The position numbers and the translations under genes are program-made. From Anaeromicrobium sediminis (lineage in GTDB: Bacteria; Bacillota; Clostridia; Peptostreptococcales; Thermotaleaceae), in assembly GCF_002270055.1 (NCBI RefSeq), contig NZ_NIBG01000004.1, positions 116,782-180,781 on the forward strand: 64,000 nucleotides of DNA, written 5' to 3'. Numbering within the stretch: the stretch's first letter is position 1; each line of letters starts with the position of its first letter. A model generated the notes under the pieces. It was given only the letters and a program-made list of their open reading frames with translations, was not told the origin of the DNA and ran no database searches. Below are positions 8,803 to 17,689 of this stretch, piece after piece.

Positions 8803-9798
8803 TTACTTCTTAATAATTTTTATTAATTCTGGAATAATCTCATATAAATCACCACAGATAGGATAATGGGCAATATTAAAAATCTTTGCATCAGGATCTG
8901 TGTTTATGGCGATAATGTTATCAGCACCACCTATTCCTGCCATAAACTGAACAGAACCAGAAACACCACAGGTAATTAATAATTTAGGTCTTACACTATG
9001 CCCAGAAAGGCCAATTTGTTTATCACTTCTCATCCAACCTTTTTCAACCAATCCTCTTGTGGACCCTAGTTCCCCATCTAAAATACTGGCTAACTCTTCT
9101 AACATAACTAAATCTTCTTTTTTCTTCACACCTTTACCCGCTACAACTAGTATGTCTTGCTCTGCAATTCCCTTTGTTTTAGGTATAGGTGAAGCTTCTA
9201 AGATGGTGAGCTTACTGTCATTTGGGTGATATTCCTCTCGAACAAATTCAATTTCATCTTGGAAAATTGGTTCTATGGGTTTCATAACATTATATCTTAC
9301 TGTAGCTAACTGAGGTCTTGCGTCGGGAGTTATAATTTGAGCCATAATATTTCCACCAAAAGCCGGTCTAATCTGAACCAAATTTGTGTCCTCATTTAAT
9401 ATGAGTTCTGTACAATCAGCTGTTAATCCTGTCTTAAACTCTGTTGATATCCTTGGTGACAAGGATCTTCCTTCTGGAGTTCCGCCGATTAATACGACGG
9501 AAGGCTTTATCTTTCTAATGGAATTTGAAAATATTTTTTCATATAAATCTGACTTAAAATATTCTTCTTCCGTCTCATATAAAAATACTTTCTTAAGGGG
9601 ATAATTCCTTAGTTGTTCCTTAGATAAAATCACATTTTTTCCAATGACAATACCATAAATCTTATAACCACTTGATGATGCTAGTTCATATGCCTTTCCA
9701 ATGAGTTGGTAACTAATTGGATGAACTTTATTATGATGATATTCTATGTATACTAAAATATGTTTCCACTCTTCTTTATTTATTATAATATTATCCAT
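8803..9798 (-). CDS. etfA: Electron transfer flavoprotein alpha subunit (EtfA)
   Basis: The N-terminal ETF domain is followed by the C-terminal FAD domain: LVVAGKGV near residue 200, LGSTRGLVEKGW, IGLSGHSVRPKLLITCGVSGSVQF and IIAINTDPDAKIF. Length is normal. The start chosen is the ATG after AAAAGG (MDNIIINKEEW); an upstream in-frame GTG/ATG overlaps the EtfB stop. No N-terminal ferredoxin domain is present, unlike the alpha subunit of lactate-oxidising bifurcating complexes. It pairs with the EtfB gene just upstream and the FAD oxidase before that. It is the last gene of the operon; no clear terminator was found after it. Confidence 0.95.
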   Translation of the reverse strand: MDNIIINKEEWKHILVYIEYHHNKVHPISYQLIGKAYELASSSGYKIYGIVIGKNVILSKEQLRNYPLKKVFLYETEEEYFKSDLYEKIFSNSIRKIKPSVVLIGGTPEGRSLSPRISTEFKTGLTADCTELILNEDTNLVQIRPAFGGNIMAQIITPDARPQLATVRYNVMKPIEPIFQDEIEFVREEYHPNDSKLTILEASPIPKTKGIAEQDILVVAGKGVKKKEDLVMLEELASILDGELGSTRGLVEKGWMRSDKQIGLSGHSVRPKLLITCGVSGSVQFMAGIGGADNIIAINTDPDAKIFNIAHYPICGDLYEIIPELIKIIKK

Positions 9799-9815
9799 AT
9801 ATCTATACCTTTTCA

Positions 9816-10601
9816 TCACTTATTTATTTTATTAATCACTTCTAATATAGATCTTGCCGCTTCTTTACTGTCCTTTTCTATTATTTCTTGTTGCTTTGTT
9901 CTAGTAGGAGGAAATATCTTTTCTACTTTAGTGGCAGAACCAGCTAATCCATAGTTATTCTCGTTTTCATCTTCCATATGGGTCAAGGATAGGACTTTCA
10001 TTTCTTTTTTCCTTGCTGCTATTTTTAGTTTAAGAGATGGCATTCTTGGTATGAAAATAGAACGTTCCACTGATAATAAACAAGGATATGGTACTTTTAC
10101 TATAACTATTTCCTCTTCCATCCTCTGACTTACAGTTATACTATCCTTTTGCACATCTATAATCTTATTAACCCAATTTACGTGAGGTACATTTAACCAT
10201 TTAGCAATTGCCCCACTTACTTGCGCTGTATCCCCATCTGTAGTTTGTTTTCCGCAAAGAATTAAATCATAGTCCTTAGTTGATTTTATTCCTTGCATAA
10301 GAGTATAAGAAGTGGCTAGCACATCTGCTCCTGAAAAACTTCTATCACTTAAAAGATATCCTTCATCAGCACCCATGGCATACGCTTCCTTTATAACGGC
10401 GGAAGCTTTTGGTGGTCCCATGGTGAATATGTCCACAGTACCTCCCACTTCTTCTTTAATTCTTAGGGCAGTTTCTATGGCTGGTAAATCATATACATTT
10501 AAAATAGATTCTAAACCTGATCTTAACATGACACCTGTTTTAGGATCCATGGTACCATCAGAATATGCTGGTACTTGTTTTACACAAACTGCAATTTTCA
10601 T
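9816..10601 (-). CDS. etfB: Electron transfer flavoprotein beta subunit (EtfB)
   Basis: 261 residues beginning MKIAVCVKQVP, with the AMP/FAD-site features GADEGYLLSDR, DLILCGKQTTDGDTAQV and the recognition loop PCLLSVE. It would form a heterodimer with the EtfA encoded immediately downstream. Together with the FAD-linked oxidase 18 bp upstream it resembles the LctD-LctB-LctC set, in which the ETF passes electrons to or from NAD and ferredoxin. Whether this ETF bifurcates cannot be decided by eye. AAGGAGAGG precedes the ATG. Confidence 0.95.
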   Translation of the reverse strand: MKIAVCVKQVPAYSDGTMDPKTGVMLRSGLESILNVYDLPAIETALRIKEEVGGTVDIFTMGPPKASAVIKEAYAMGADEGYLLSDRSFSGADVLATSYTLMQGIKSTKDYDLILCGKQTTDGDTAQVSGAIAKWLNVPHVNWVNKIIDVQKDSITVSQRMEEEIVIVKVPYPCLLSVERSIFIPRMPSLKLKIAARKKEMKVLSLTHMEDENENNYGLAGSATKVEKIFPPTRTKQQEIIEKDSKEAARSILEVINKINK

Positions 10602-10619
10602 AATAGAGTACCTCTCCTT

Positions 10620-12053
10620 TTATTCTTCTATCATATTACCCGGATTGAACATTCTAATAGAATCATAAGTATCCTTTAGCCTTTTTACTGCTTCTATATA
10701 ATCCTTAGGTGCTGTTTGCAAAAACATAGATTTTTTTAGTTTCCCTACACCATGCTCCGTTACTACTTTTCCTTTTTTTTCTGCTATTTCTTTAGCCCAT
10801 TTCTCAAATAACTTCCATCCCTTTTTATACTCTTCATGATTTCCTGGCAATATATTTACATGGATATGATTTCCACATGCATGGCCAAAAATACATGCTT
10901 TCAGTTCTTCTTTTTCAATATCTGACTCGTATTTTCTAATAACAGACCCAAAATTTTCTCCTTCTAAGCTCATATCCGTTCCTAATTTTGTAATACAGGG
11001 TATCTCCTGCCTCATTTTTTCAATAAACAAGTTGGCAGACTCTGCTGCTGCATGACGAAAAACCCTCATTTTTTCAATGTCAGTATCGCCAGATACTGCC
11101 CAAGCTCTATCTGGATCACTATTAAAATCCATGGCCATCTCCATTAATATTTCTGCAACTTCTTCAATAGATTCTTCCTTCTTACCATGAATTTCAATAT
11201 AGATCATAGCAGAGAATTGTGGATCTACATCTGGAAGTTCTTTTAATTTTGTCATAACTTCCTTTCTCTCCTGAATTCTATTAATGGTTGCTCTATCAAT
11301 ATATTCCACTGCAGCAATGCTTGCCCCTTCATCTTCTATATCTTCCTTCATAAGATTATCTACAAAGGCAAATACATCTTCTTTATTTTCAAAGAAAAAA
11401 CTAATTCCCCATAGGTCCGTAGGCTTTGGTTGTAACTTTAATGTAAGTTCAGTTAGAATTCCAAACATCCCTTCTCCACCTAAATATATATCAATCAAGT
11501 CCTTTTCACGCCCATTAAAAGGAATTGTAGTCTCTCCTCGTTTTATTTCTTTTACTGTTCCATCTGACCCAATTACTCTAATTCCTTCTATATACTTCCC
11601 AGAATCTCCGTACAAATAAGAGCAGATTCCCTTTGCTCCGCAAGATGCAATACCACCTATTGTTGCTGAAGATTCTGTAGGATCTGGTGGCCAAAATAAT
11701 TCCTCTTTATTTTTTAATCTTCTTATTGCTTTTTTAAGTTCTAACAATGTAACGCCTGGCTCTACTTTTAATAAAGTGTCCCCCATATCATTTTTTATGA
11801 ATTCTTTTACTTGATTCATGTTAGAAAGATTAAGAATATGTCCTTTTGAAGGAACTGCACATGCAGAAATTCCAGTTTTACCGCCTTGAACTGTTATTGG
11901 CATGTTCCTTTCCTTCATCTTAACAATGATTTCTAATATTTCCTCTTCATTTATGGGAAATGATATGCTATCAGCTTTTCCCACCATCTTAGATTCATCC
12001 ATTAAATATTCTTCATACTTTTCTTCCATTGGATATATTAATTGTCTTTCCAT
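10620..12053 (-). CDS. FAD-linked oxidase of the GlcD / D-lactate dehydrogenase family
   Basis: 477 residues with a PCMH-type FAD domain: PITVQGGKTGISACAVP near residue 55, DPTESSATIGGIASCGAKG near residue 125, and GGEGMFGILTELTLKL. The C-terminal substrate cap ends TEHGVGKLKKSMFLQTAP, with the usual FNPGNM near the end. Family members oxidise 2-hydroxyacids (lactate, glycolate and others). Electrons would pass to the ETF encoded next. It is the second FAD oxidase in this operon and differs from the YgcU-like one at 13884. GGGAGA precedes the ATG. Confidence 0.92.
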   Translation of the reverse strand: MERQLIYPMEEKYEEYLMDESKMVGKADSISFPINEEEILEIIVKMKERNMPITVQGGKTGISACAVPSKGHILNLSNMNQVKEFIKNDMGDTLLKVEPGVTLLELKKAIRRLKNKEELFWPPDPTESSATIGGIASCGAKGICSYLYGDSGKYIEGIRVIGSDGTVKEIKRGETTIPFNGREKDLIDIYLGGEGMFGILTELTLKLQPKPTDLWGISFFFENKEDVFAFVDNLMKEDIEDEGASIAAVEYIDRATINRIQERKEVMTKLKELPDVDPQFSAMIYIEIHGKKEESIEEVAEILMEMAMDFNSDPDRAWAVSGDTDIEKMRVFRHAAAESANLFIEKMRQEIPCITKLGTDMSLEGENFGSVIRKYESDIEKEELKACIFGHACGNHIHVNILPGNHEEYKKGWKLFEKWAKEIAEKKGKVVTEHGVGKLKKSMFLQTAPKDYIEAVKRLKDTYDSIRMFNPGNMIEE

Positions 12054-12108
12054 AAGAATCTCCCTTCATAAACTATACGTAAAAGTCTGTCCATCTTATT
12101 TCATTTGT

Positions 12109-13068
12109 CTATTTTGATTCCTTTATTATTTTGGATAATTCTTCCATAACATTTTCATAGTCATCTATAATAGCAACATCTGAAGATTTAACAATAGGCG
12201 CCCTTTTATCCTTATTAATAGCAATAACATACTTGCTCTTCTCAATGCCTGCAAAGAAAGCAGCTGCACCTGACACTCCTGCTGTAATACATAAATCAGG
12301 TTTCGTCATAGCACCAGATACTCCTATTAAATGATTCATAGGAGTCCAAGCATTCATTGCAATGGGACGACTTACTCCTAACTCGGCTCCCATGTCCTTT
12401 GCAATTCTTTCAAGCCTTTCTACTTTTTCCTTAGTTCTTACACCCCTACCTGCTACTAACATAAATTTGGCATGCTCCAGTCCACTAATAGCTTCTTCTT
12501 TCCTAAACTCATATTCCCTTATAAAACCATGGTCTTTTATATTACTCATATCAATTTCTGATATTATATGATGAGAGGTTTCTAATATAGGTTTATTATC
12601 TGAGGAACCCTTTCCTATTGATATACAATAAGGCTTTTTGTGTAACGCAAATTGTCCTTCCATATGATTAGAATAAACTGGTTTATAGCAGATTAACTGT
12701 TCTTCCTGTAACTCTATTTTATTTACAGATACTAGAGAAGTTCCTTCCATACGATAAGCAAATCTTACAGATAATTCATTTCCTGCAAAATCACTTGGAA
12801 ATAAATATAGGTCTGTATCTTTATTTAACTCATGCTCTTTTAATGTATCTAGAATATTTTCAGGTTGGTATCTTGCCACTTTTATCAGCTTAAGATAAAC
12901 AGTAGGAGAATTTCTAATGAGCTCCGACTTCTTGTCATCTTCACTATAGAATATAATTGTATTTCCTTTTATATTCTTTTCTAAGTTACTAGAGATAAAT
13001 CCATTTATCTCTTCTGCTTGAGATATAAAATTGCTAGCGCATCCATTTAATATGGCTGTATATTTCAT
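12109..13068 (-). CDS. Divergent ETF alpha-like subunit (YgcQ-type)
   Basis: 319 residues. The N-terminal half is poorly conserved, while the C-terminal FAD domain is clear: LVAGRGVRTKEKVERLE, LGVSRPIAMNAW, SGAMTKPDLCITAGVSGAAAF and VIAINKDKRAPI. The ATG overlaps the stop of the ETF beta-like gene, so the pair is translationally coupled. It lies directly after the YgcU-like oxidase and is probably its electron acceptor partner. It is clearly distinct from the canonical EtfA at 8803, so this operon encodes two separate ETFs. Confidence 0.9.
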   Translation of the reverse strand: MKYTAILNGCASNFISQAEEINGFISSNLEKNIKGNTIIFYSEDDKKSELIRNSPTVYLKLIKVARYQPENILDTLKEHELNKDTDLYLFPSDFAGNELSVRFAYRMEGTSLVSVNKIELQEEQLICYKPVYSNHMEGQFALHKKPYCISIGKGSSDNKPILETSHHIISEIDMSNIKDHGFIREYEFRKEEAISGLEHAKFMLVAGRGVRTKEKVERLERIAKDMGAELGVSRPIAMNAWTPMNHLIGVSGAMTKPDLCITAGVSGAAAFFAGIEKSKYVIAINKDKRAPIVKSSDVAIIDDYENVMEELSKIIKESK

Positions 13069-13883
13069 AGCTTTTCTAACCTTTCTTTCAAATAAGAATC
13101 ATATAGAATTTGGGCCTTTTCCTCTGGAGTTGCTCCAGCTATTATAATTCCTTCCCGTTCATTACTTATTTTTTTTAACCCTTTTAGTTCACAATTAGAA
13201 GAATATAGCTTTATCAAACCTTCTATATTAAATTCTTCTATGTCTAAAACATCTATTGGAGTTTTTCCATATTTCATTTTATCCTTTAGTGTTGGAACTC
13301 TCATGTAAGAATTCGGGGCATTGCCTACAGATAACACACACGGTGTCTTTATAATCTGTGTCAATATTCCTCCATCGACCATACTTGTCACCTTTAAACT
13401 ATGTTTTTTATGTGGCTCAATATTAATTACCTGTGTAATACAGGGCCATCTTAGGGTCTCCGCCACTAACAAAGGAGTCTTGCCGTTATCTCCTTCTCCA
13501 CTTTGTCTTCCTAATATAATTACATCTTGGTTATTTATATCTTTTACATATTTTGAAATTACAGTTGCAACTACTTCTGGTAAAAATCTAATATCCTCAT
13601 TATTTTCAATCCTTATGGCTTTTTCAAATCTTAATGCATATAAAGTCTTTAAATAGGTATCTAACTTCTTATTTCCTATGGTTAATGCAGTAAGATTAAA
13701 CACATTAAAGCCTTCTGAATGATCAGAAAGCTTTAATGCCATTTCTAAAGCACTTTCATCAAAGCAGTTGAGCATGTTTTTCACAAAACTCACATCAATA
13801 TTTAGATCTGAATCAGCTATCCAATCTTCATGGGATAGCATCTCCAAATCTGGAACTACTTTGAAGCAAACTAGTATTTTCAT
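13065..13883 (-). CDS. Divergent ETF beta-like subunit (YgcR-type)
   Basis: 272 residues starting MKILVCFKVVPD, with DVIILGRQSGEGDNGKTPLLVAE in place of the usual nucleotide loop and TPCVLSVGNAP near residue 185. The C-terminal tail EEKAQILYDSYLKERL resembles my recollection of the end of E. coli YgcR. It starts directly at the YgcU stop (TAAATGA) with no good ribosome site, implying translational coupling. It forms a pair with the alpha-like subunit that follows. Confidence 0.88.
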   Translation of the reverse strand: MKILVCFKVVPDLEMLSHEDWIADSDLNIDVSFVKNMLNCFDESALEMALKLSDHSEGFNVFNLTALTIGNKKLDTYLKTLYALRFEKAIRIENNEDIRFLPEVVATVISKYVKDINNQDVIILGRQSGEGDNGKTPLLVAETLRWPCITQVINIEPHKKHSLKVTSMVDGGILTQIIKTPCVLSVGNAPNSYMRVPTLKDKMKYGKTPIDVLDIEEFNIEGLIKLYSSNCELKGLKKISNEREGIIIAGATPEEKAQILYDSYLKERLEKL

Positions 13884-15329
13884 TTATTTTTTAATAGGGA
13901 TAATAGTTCCCATGTTCATAATGCCATTTGGATCAAATGCTTTCTTTAATGTTTCAAGCATGTAATATGAGGATTCATATTCTTCTTTTATGAAATGTGT
14001 TCTATGTTTTCCTACACCATGATGATGGCACATAGACCCGCCAGCTTTTAGAGTTTCTTCAACAATTATATCCTGAATTGGATCATGATATTTCGAAATT
14101 TCTTCTTCTGGTTTAATATCAACAAGGTTATAGTAGTATACGAAGTACATATTGGTTCCATTTATGTAACTATGAGATGAATGTCCACCTACTAATGTAA
14201 TATCTGGGATTTCATTACGAATTCTTTCAACGCAAACTTCATAGATATCATTAATAATATCCCAGTTTCCCGAAACCTCTGTCGTAAATCCAAGATTTTG
14301 TGTTTCTGCGATTTCAACCCTTTCTTCAGCAACTTTTGCTGGGTCCCAATTCAAATTGTCAAACCATCTTTTAATTAATTTAGTATCAACCCTCTTACAC
14401 TCATCGTATCTTCCTACTATTTCTTCTATTGCAGATCCAGTGGCTTCTGCTACACCCTTTGGCCCCTCAGCCATAAATATTAATACACATTTGCCATCTG
14501 AAAAATGTGAAAAATGATATGCCCCATCTTCCGGGTCATATAAACGAGCAACTGATGGTTTGTAACCTTGAACCATTACTTCACGAAGAATTTCAAAACC
14601 TGTCTTCATGTTTTCTAATGTATATCCATATAATAAATTATTTTCAGGCATATATTTAAATATTTTCACTGTAACTTCTGTTATATAACAAAGTGCACCT
14701 TCGTTCCCCATAATAATATGTCTGATATCTGGTCCAGCTGCTCTTCTAGGTACATTTTTGATTCTAGTAATTTTACCATTAGGGAATACAGCTTCTACAC
14801 CTACTAGCATATCTTCAATTCCACCATATAGTGTTGAAAATTGCCCAATACTTCTTGTTGCAACTAATCCACCCATTTGAGCAAGTGGTTTTGATTGAGG
14901 AGAATGACCTGTTGTATATCCTTGTTCACGTAGGTTGTTTTCAAGTTCTTCTAGTGAAACACCACACTGGGCAGTTGCTTGCATATTATATATATCAACT
15001 TTAATTATTTTGTTCATTCCTGAACCATCAACTACAATTGAATTTTCTACCGCAGTTTCTAATCCCCCTTCTGTTGCTGAACGGCCAGTTCTTGGCACTA
15101 CATTAATAATGTTTTCATTAGCAAATTTTAAAACTTTTGATACTTCTTCTGTACTTTCAACATTTACTACTGCTGCGGGAATAGGCTGTGTATATACACC
15201 ACAGATATCTTCATATTTTCTATAACGGTCAATACTACTCTCTTTTAATACCTGCTCGTCTGTAATGACCTTCTCTGGTCCTAAGATGTTAACTATCCCC
15301 TCTACAATTTGTTCTCTATTTAATGGCAT
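13884..15329 (-). CDS. ygcU: YgcU-like FAD-binding oxidoreductase (VAO / alkyl-DHAP-synthase-like)
   Basis: 481 residues. The PCMH FAD domain shows PIPAAVV, VPRTGRSATEGGLETAVENS, TGHSPQSKPLAQMGGLVATRS and IIMGNEGALCYITEVTVKIF. The C-terminal domain carries GGHSSHSYINGTNMYFVYYY and the catalytic-type SMCHHHGVGKHR motif of alkylglycerone-phosphate-synthase relatives. Much of the sequence matches E. coli YgcU as I recall it, including the ETEVSGNW region. The physiological substrate of YgcU is not established to my knowledge. It lies between the kinase and the YgcR/Q-like ETF, as expected for an oxidase feeding that ETF. GAAAGGAG precedes the ATG. Confidence 0.93.
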   Translation of the reverse strand: MPLNREQIVEGIVNILGPEKVITDEQVLKESSIDRYRKYEDICGVYTQPIPAAVVNVESTEEVSKVLKFANENIINVVPRTGRSATEGGLETAVENSIVVDGSGMNKIIKVDIYNMQATAQCGVSLEELENNLREQGYTTGHSPQSKPLAQMGGLVATRSIGQFSTLYGGIEDMLVGVEAVFPNGKITRIKNVPRRAAGPDIRHIIMGNEGALCYITEVTVKIFKYMPENNLLYGYTLENMKTGFEILREVMVQGYKPSVARLYDPEDGAYHFSHFSDGKCVLIFMAEGPKGVAEATGSAIEEIVGRYDECKRVDTKLIKRWFDNLNWDPAKVAEERVEIAETQNLGFTTEVSGNWDIINDIYEVCVERIRNEIPDITLVGGHSSHSYINGTNMYFVYYYNLVDIKPEEEISKYHDPIQDIIVEETLKAGGSMCHHHGVGKHRTHFIKEEYESSYYMLETLKKAFDPNGIMNMGTIIPIKK

Positions 15330-15356
15330 AACCCTAATCTCCTTTCAATAACTTTT

Positions 15357-16799
15357 TTAGTTAAATATTGGATATGATTTCTTTAAAATTTCGTCAGTAT
15401 ACTTAGTAATATCTTTAAAGACTTCATCATTCATTCTCTTATATAAATGAGTATTTTCTTCCTTTGGCTGAAATCCATCTCTGATTTTCACCATTTTTTC
15501 AATGGCTCTTTCATAACTATCATATTCTCCCACTGCAACAGCTACACATATGGCTGAACCTAAACTAGCAGAACCGTTCACTACATTCCTCCTGGCTGGG
15601 AGACCAAATACATCAGTGAATATTTGCATAAATAATTCACTATTTGATCCACCACCTGAAATAATTATATTTTCAAGTTCAATATTTAATTCAGAGCACA
15701 TTTCATCAACACGATTTTTCATAGTTAGTGCTATGGCCTCTAAAATAGATCTATACATATGAGCTCCTGTATGTCGTCCATCAAAACCTATCATTAACCC
15801 CTTTTTATAAGGCTCATTTGCAGGCGCTAACCAGTCTAAAACCGTCATTAAACCATCACTACCAGCAGGAACTTCTTTTGCTTGCCTATTTAGATATTCT
15901 TCTGGAGAAATGCCTAGAACTTCAGCTTTATATACAATATCCTCACCTAAAATATCTTTAAACCAACTTACTGTCCACATACCTCTACGAATTCCATTGC
16001 TTTCATATAGGTAATTATTAGGAGTTGATGCAAAATTGGTCCAAAAATGAGTAGTTCCCTTTGGATTTTCGTGACCTGGTACCATGGATGCAATATATGT
16101 ACCTAGAGAAATAAGTGCAGTATTTTCACCTAATAAACCAGCCCCTAATGCTTCAACTGCTTTATCATTGGCAGTTGCAACTACAGGGATACCCATGGGA
16201 ATACCTGTTGCCTCAGCTGCTTCTTCTGTTACATAGCCTAAAATAGTTCCAGGCATCTGTAAATTAAATAACATTTCCCTAGGAATGTTAAACTGGTTAA
16301 ATTCATCTTCATCTTCAATCCATTGCCATGTATCTGTATTCATAGGCCACATACCTTGATAATTTGCAGCTGTATCATTAAATTCCCCACTAAATCTGTG
16401 AGTAATATACCCTGACGTAGTGGTAACATACTTAACAGAAGGATTTACATGTTCATAAGGCCTGGATACTCTCCTATCCATCCAGCTCATTGCCGGTTGT
16501 GCTAATGTACCATCTTCTTTTAATAAAACACGACAAAAACGAATTGTACATAATCCCATGCCTATAATATCTTCAACCTCTCCAGTAAAAGAATCCATGG
16601 CCTTCTTACTAGCCACTACAATAGAATCCCATAAATCATCCTCAGGATGTTCTACTATTCCTGGCTCGGGTAAGCTCATTGGTTTTAAAGGTTCTTTCCC
16701 TTCACAAATGATATTTCCTTCAAGATCAAAGATTACAACCTTTGAACTTTGAGATCCACCATCAACACCTATAATATACTTCTTCTTCATTTCTATCAC
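15357..16799 (-). CDS. FGGY-family carbohydrate kinase (YgcE-like by context)
   Basis: 480 residues with the two FGGY actin-like domains. N-terminal features are GVDGGSQSSKVVIFDLEGN (phosphate-1 loop) and PAMSWMDRR. C-terminal features are ANDKAVEALGAGLL, ALISLGTY and the adenosine motif IISGGGSNSELFMQIFTDVFG. It should phosphorylate a polyol or sugar-like substrate using ATP; the substrate cannot be assigned. E. coli has the FGGY kinase gene ygcE beside ygcW and ygcU, and here the order is SDR, kinase, oxidase. By analogy with GlpK/GlpP, its product may be the effector for the nearby antiterminator. The start is GTG, with a possible in-frame ATG three codons later. Confidence 0.9.
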   Translation of the reverse strand: MIEMKKKYIIGVDGGSQSSKVVIFDLEGNIICEGKEPLKPMSLPEPGIVEHPEDDLWDSIVVASKKAMDSFTGEVEDIIGMGLCTIRFCRVLLKEDGTLAQPAMSWMDRRVSRPYEHVNPSVKYVTTTSGYITHRFSGEFNDTAANYQGMWPMNTDTWQWIEDEDEFNQFNIPREMLFNLQMPGTILGYVTEEAAEATGIPMGIPVVATANDKAVEALGAGLLGENTALISLGTYIASMVPGHENPKGTTHFWTNFASTPNNYLYESNGIRRGMWTVSWFKDILGEDIVYKAEVLGISPEEYLNRQAKEVPAGSDGLMTVLDWLAPANEPYKKGLMIGFDGRHTGAHMYRSILEAIALTMKNRVDEMCSELNIELENIIISGGGSNSELFMQIFTDVFGLPARRNVVNGSASLGSAICVAVAVGEYDSYERAIEKMVKIRDGFQPKEENTHLYKRMNDEVFKDITKYTDEILKKSYPIFN

Positions 16800-16844
16800 A
16801 TCGCCTCTTCTTTTATTTTCAAGTTTGGAAACTAAAAGCCCTCA

Positions 16845-17624
16845 TTATCTTACTAAGTATCCACCATCTACCGCTAATATATGTCCATTTACATAGTCAG
16901 AAGCTTTACTGGCTAAGAAAACTGTAGTTCCCATTAAATCTAAAGTCTCGCCCCAACGGTTTGCAGGAATATGATCAAGTACTCTTTTGTTTGTTTCAGG
17001 ATTACTTCTTGTTTGAGTTGTAATTTCAGTTGCATAATAACCTGGTGCAATACCATTTACTTGAATATTATATTGTGCAAGTTCGTCACAATAAGCCTTT
17101 GTAAATCCAGCTAATCCATGTTTTGTTGCTGCATAAGCTGGTGACCACTGACCTCCTAAGAATGAAAACATTGAGCATATATTGATAATTTTACCACTCC
17201 TTTGTGGAATCATTATTTTTGCTGCTTCATAACTTAATTCAAAGGCTGCAGTTAAGTTAATATTAATCATTGGATCCCATTCTTTTCTTCCAAATTCCTG
17301 TACTTCAGCAATTTTACAAATACCTGCACTATTGACTAAAATATCTACAGAACCAAGAACTTCCACACAACCATCAATAACTTTTTTAGCTGATCCTTCT
17401 TTAGTAATATCTATTTTCATAAATTCCATTTTTACGCCTTCATTTTCGATTAACTCTCTTGTTGTGCCGTCATCTTCCATAATACTCGGGATAAATAGAT
17501 TGGCACCACCCTTTGCCAGTGCTAAAGCAAATGCTCTCCCCAGTCCAGTATTTCCACCTGTTACAATGGCATTCTTACCCCTTAATGAAAAATAATCCAT
17601 TGAAAAATCTGTAATACTACTCAT
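16845..17624 (-). CDS. ygcW: YgcW-like short-chain dehydrogenase/reductase
   Basis: 259 residues with classical SDR motifs: TGGNTGLGRA (NAD(P) site) near residue 18, NSAGICK (NNAG variant), the catalytic Ser in ICSMFSFLGG and YAATKHG (Tyr/Lys), and the C-terminal VDGGYLVR. The sequence is very close to E. coli YgcW as I recall it, for example SPAYAATKHGLAGFTKAYCDE and SNPETNKRVLDHIPANRWG. It would oxidise or reduce a hydroxyl group of the imported polyol-like compound. AAAGGAGG precedes the ATG. Second gene of the BCCT1 operon. Confidence 0.94.
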   Translation of the reverse strand: MSSITDFSMDYFSLRGKNAIVTGGNTGLGRAFALALAKGGANLFIPSIMEDDGTTRELIENEGVKMEFMKIDITKEGSAKKVIDGCVEVLGSVDILVNSAGICKIAEVQEFGRKEWDPMININLTAAFELSYEAAKIMIPQRSGKIINICSMFSFLGGQWSPAYAATKHGLAGFTKAYCDELAQYNIQVNGIAPGYYATEITTQTRSNPETNKRVLDHIPANRWGETLDLMGTTVFLASKASDYVNGHILAVDGGYLVR

Positions 17625-17689
17625 ATTTATTTCCTCCTTTTTTTATGACCCCTTTGAACCTCTAATAGTGCACAAGGAGATTGTTCATT

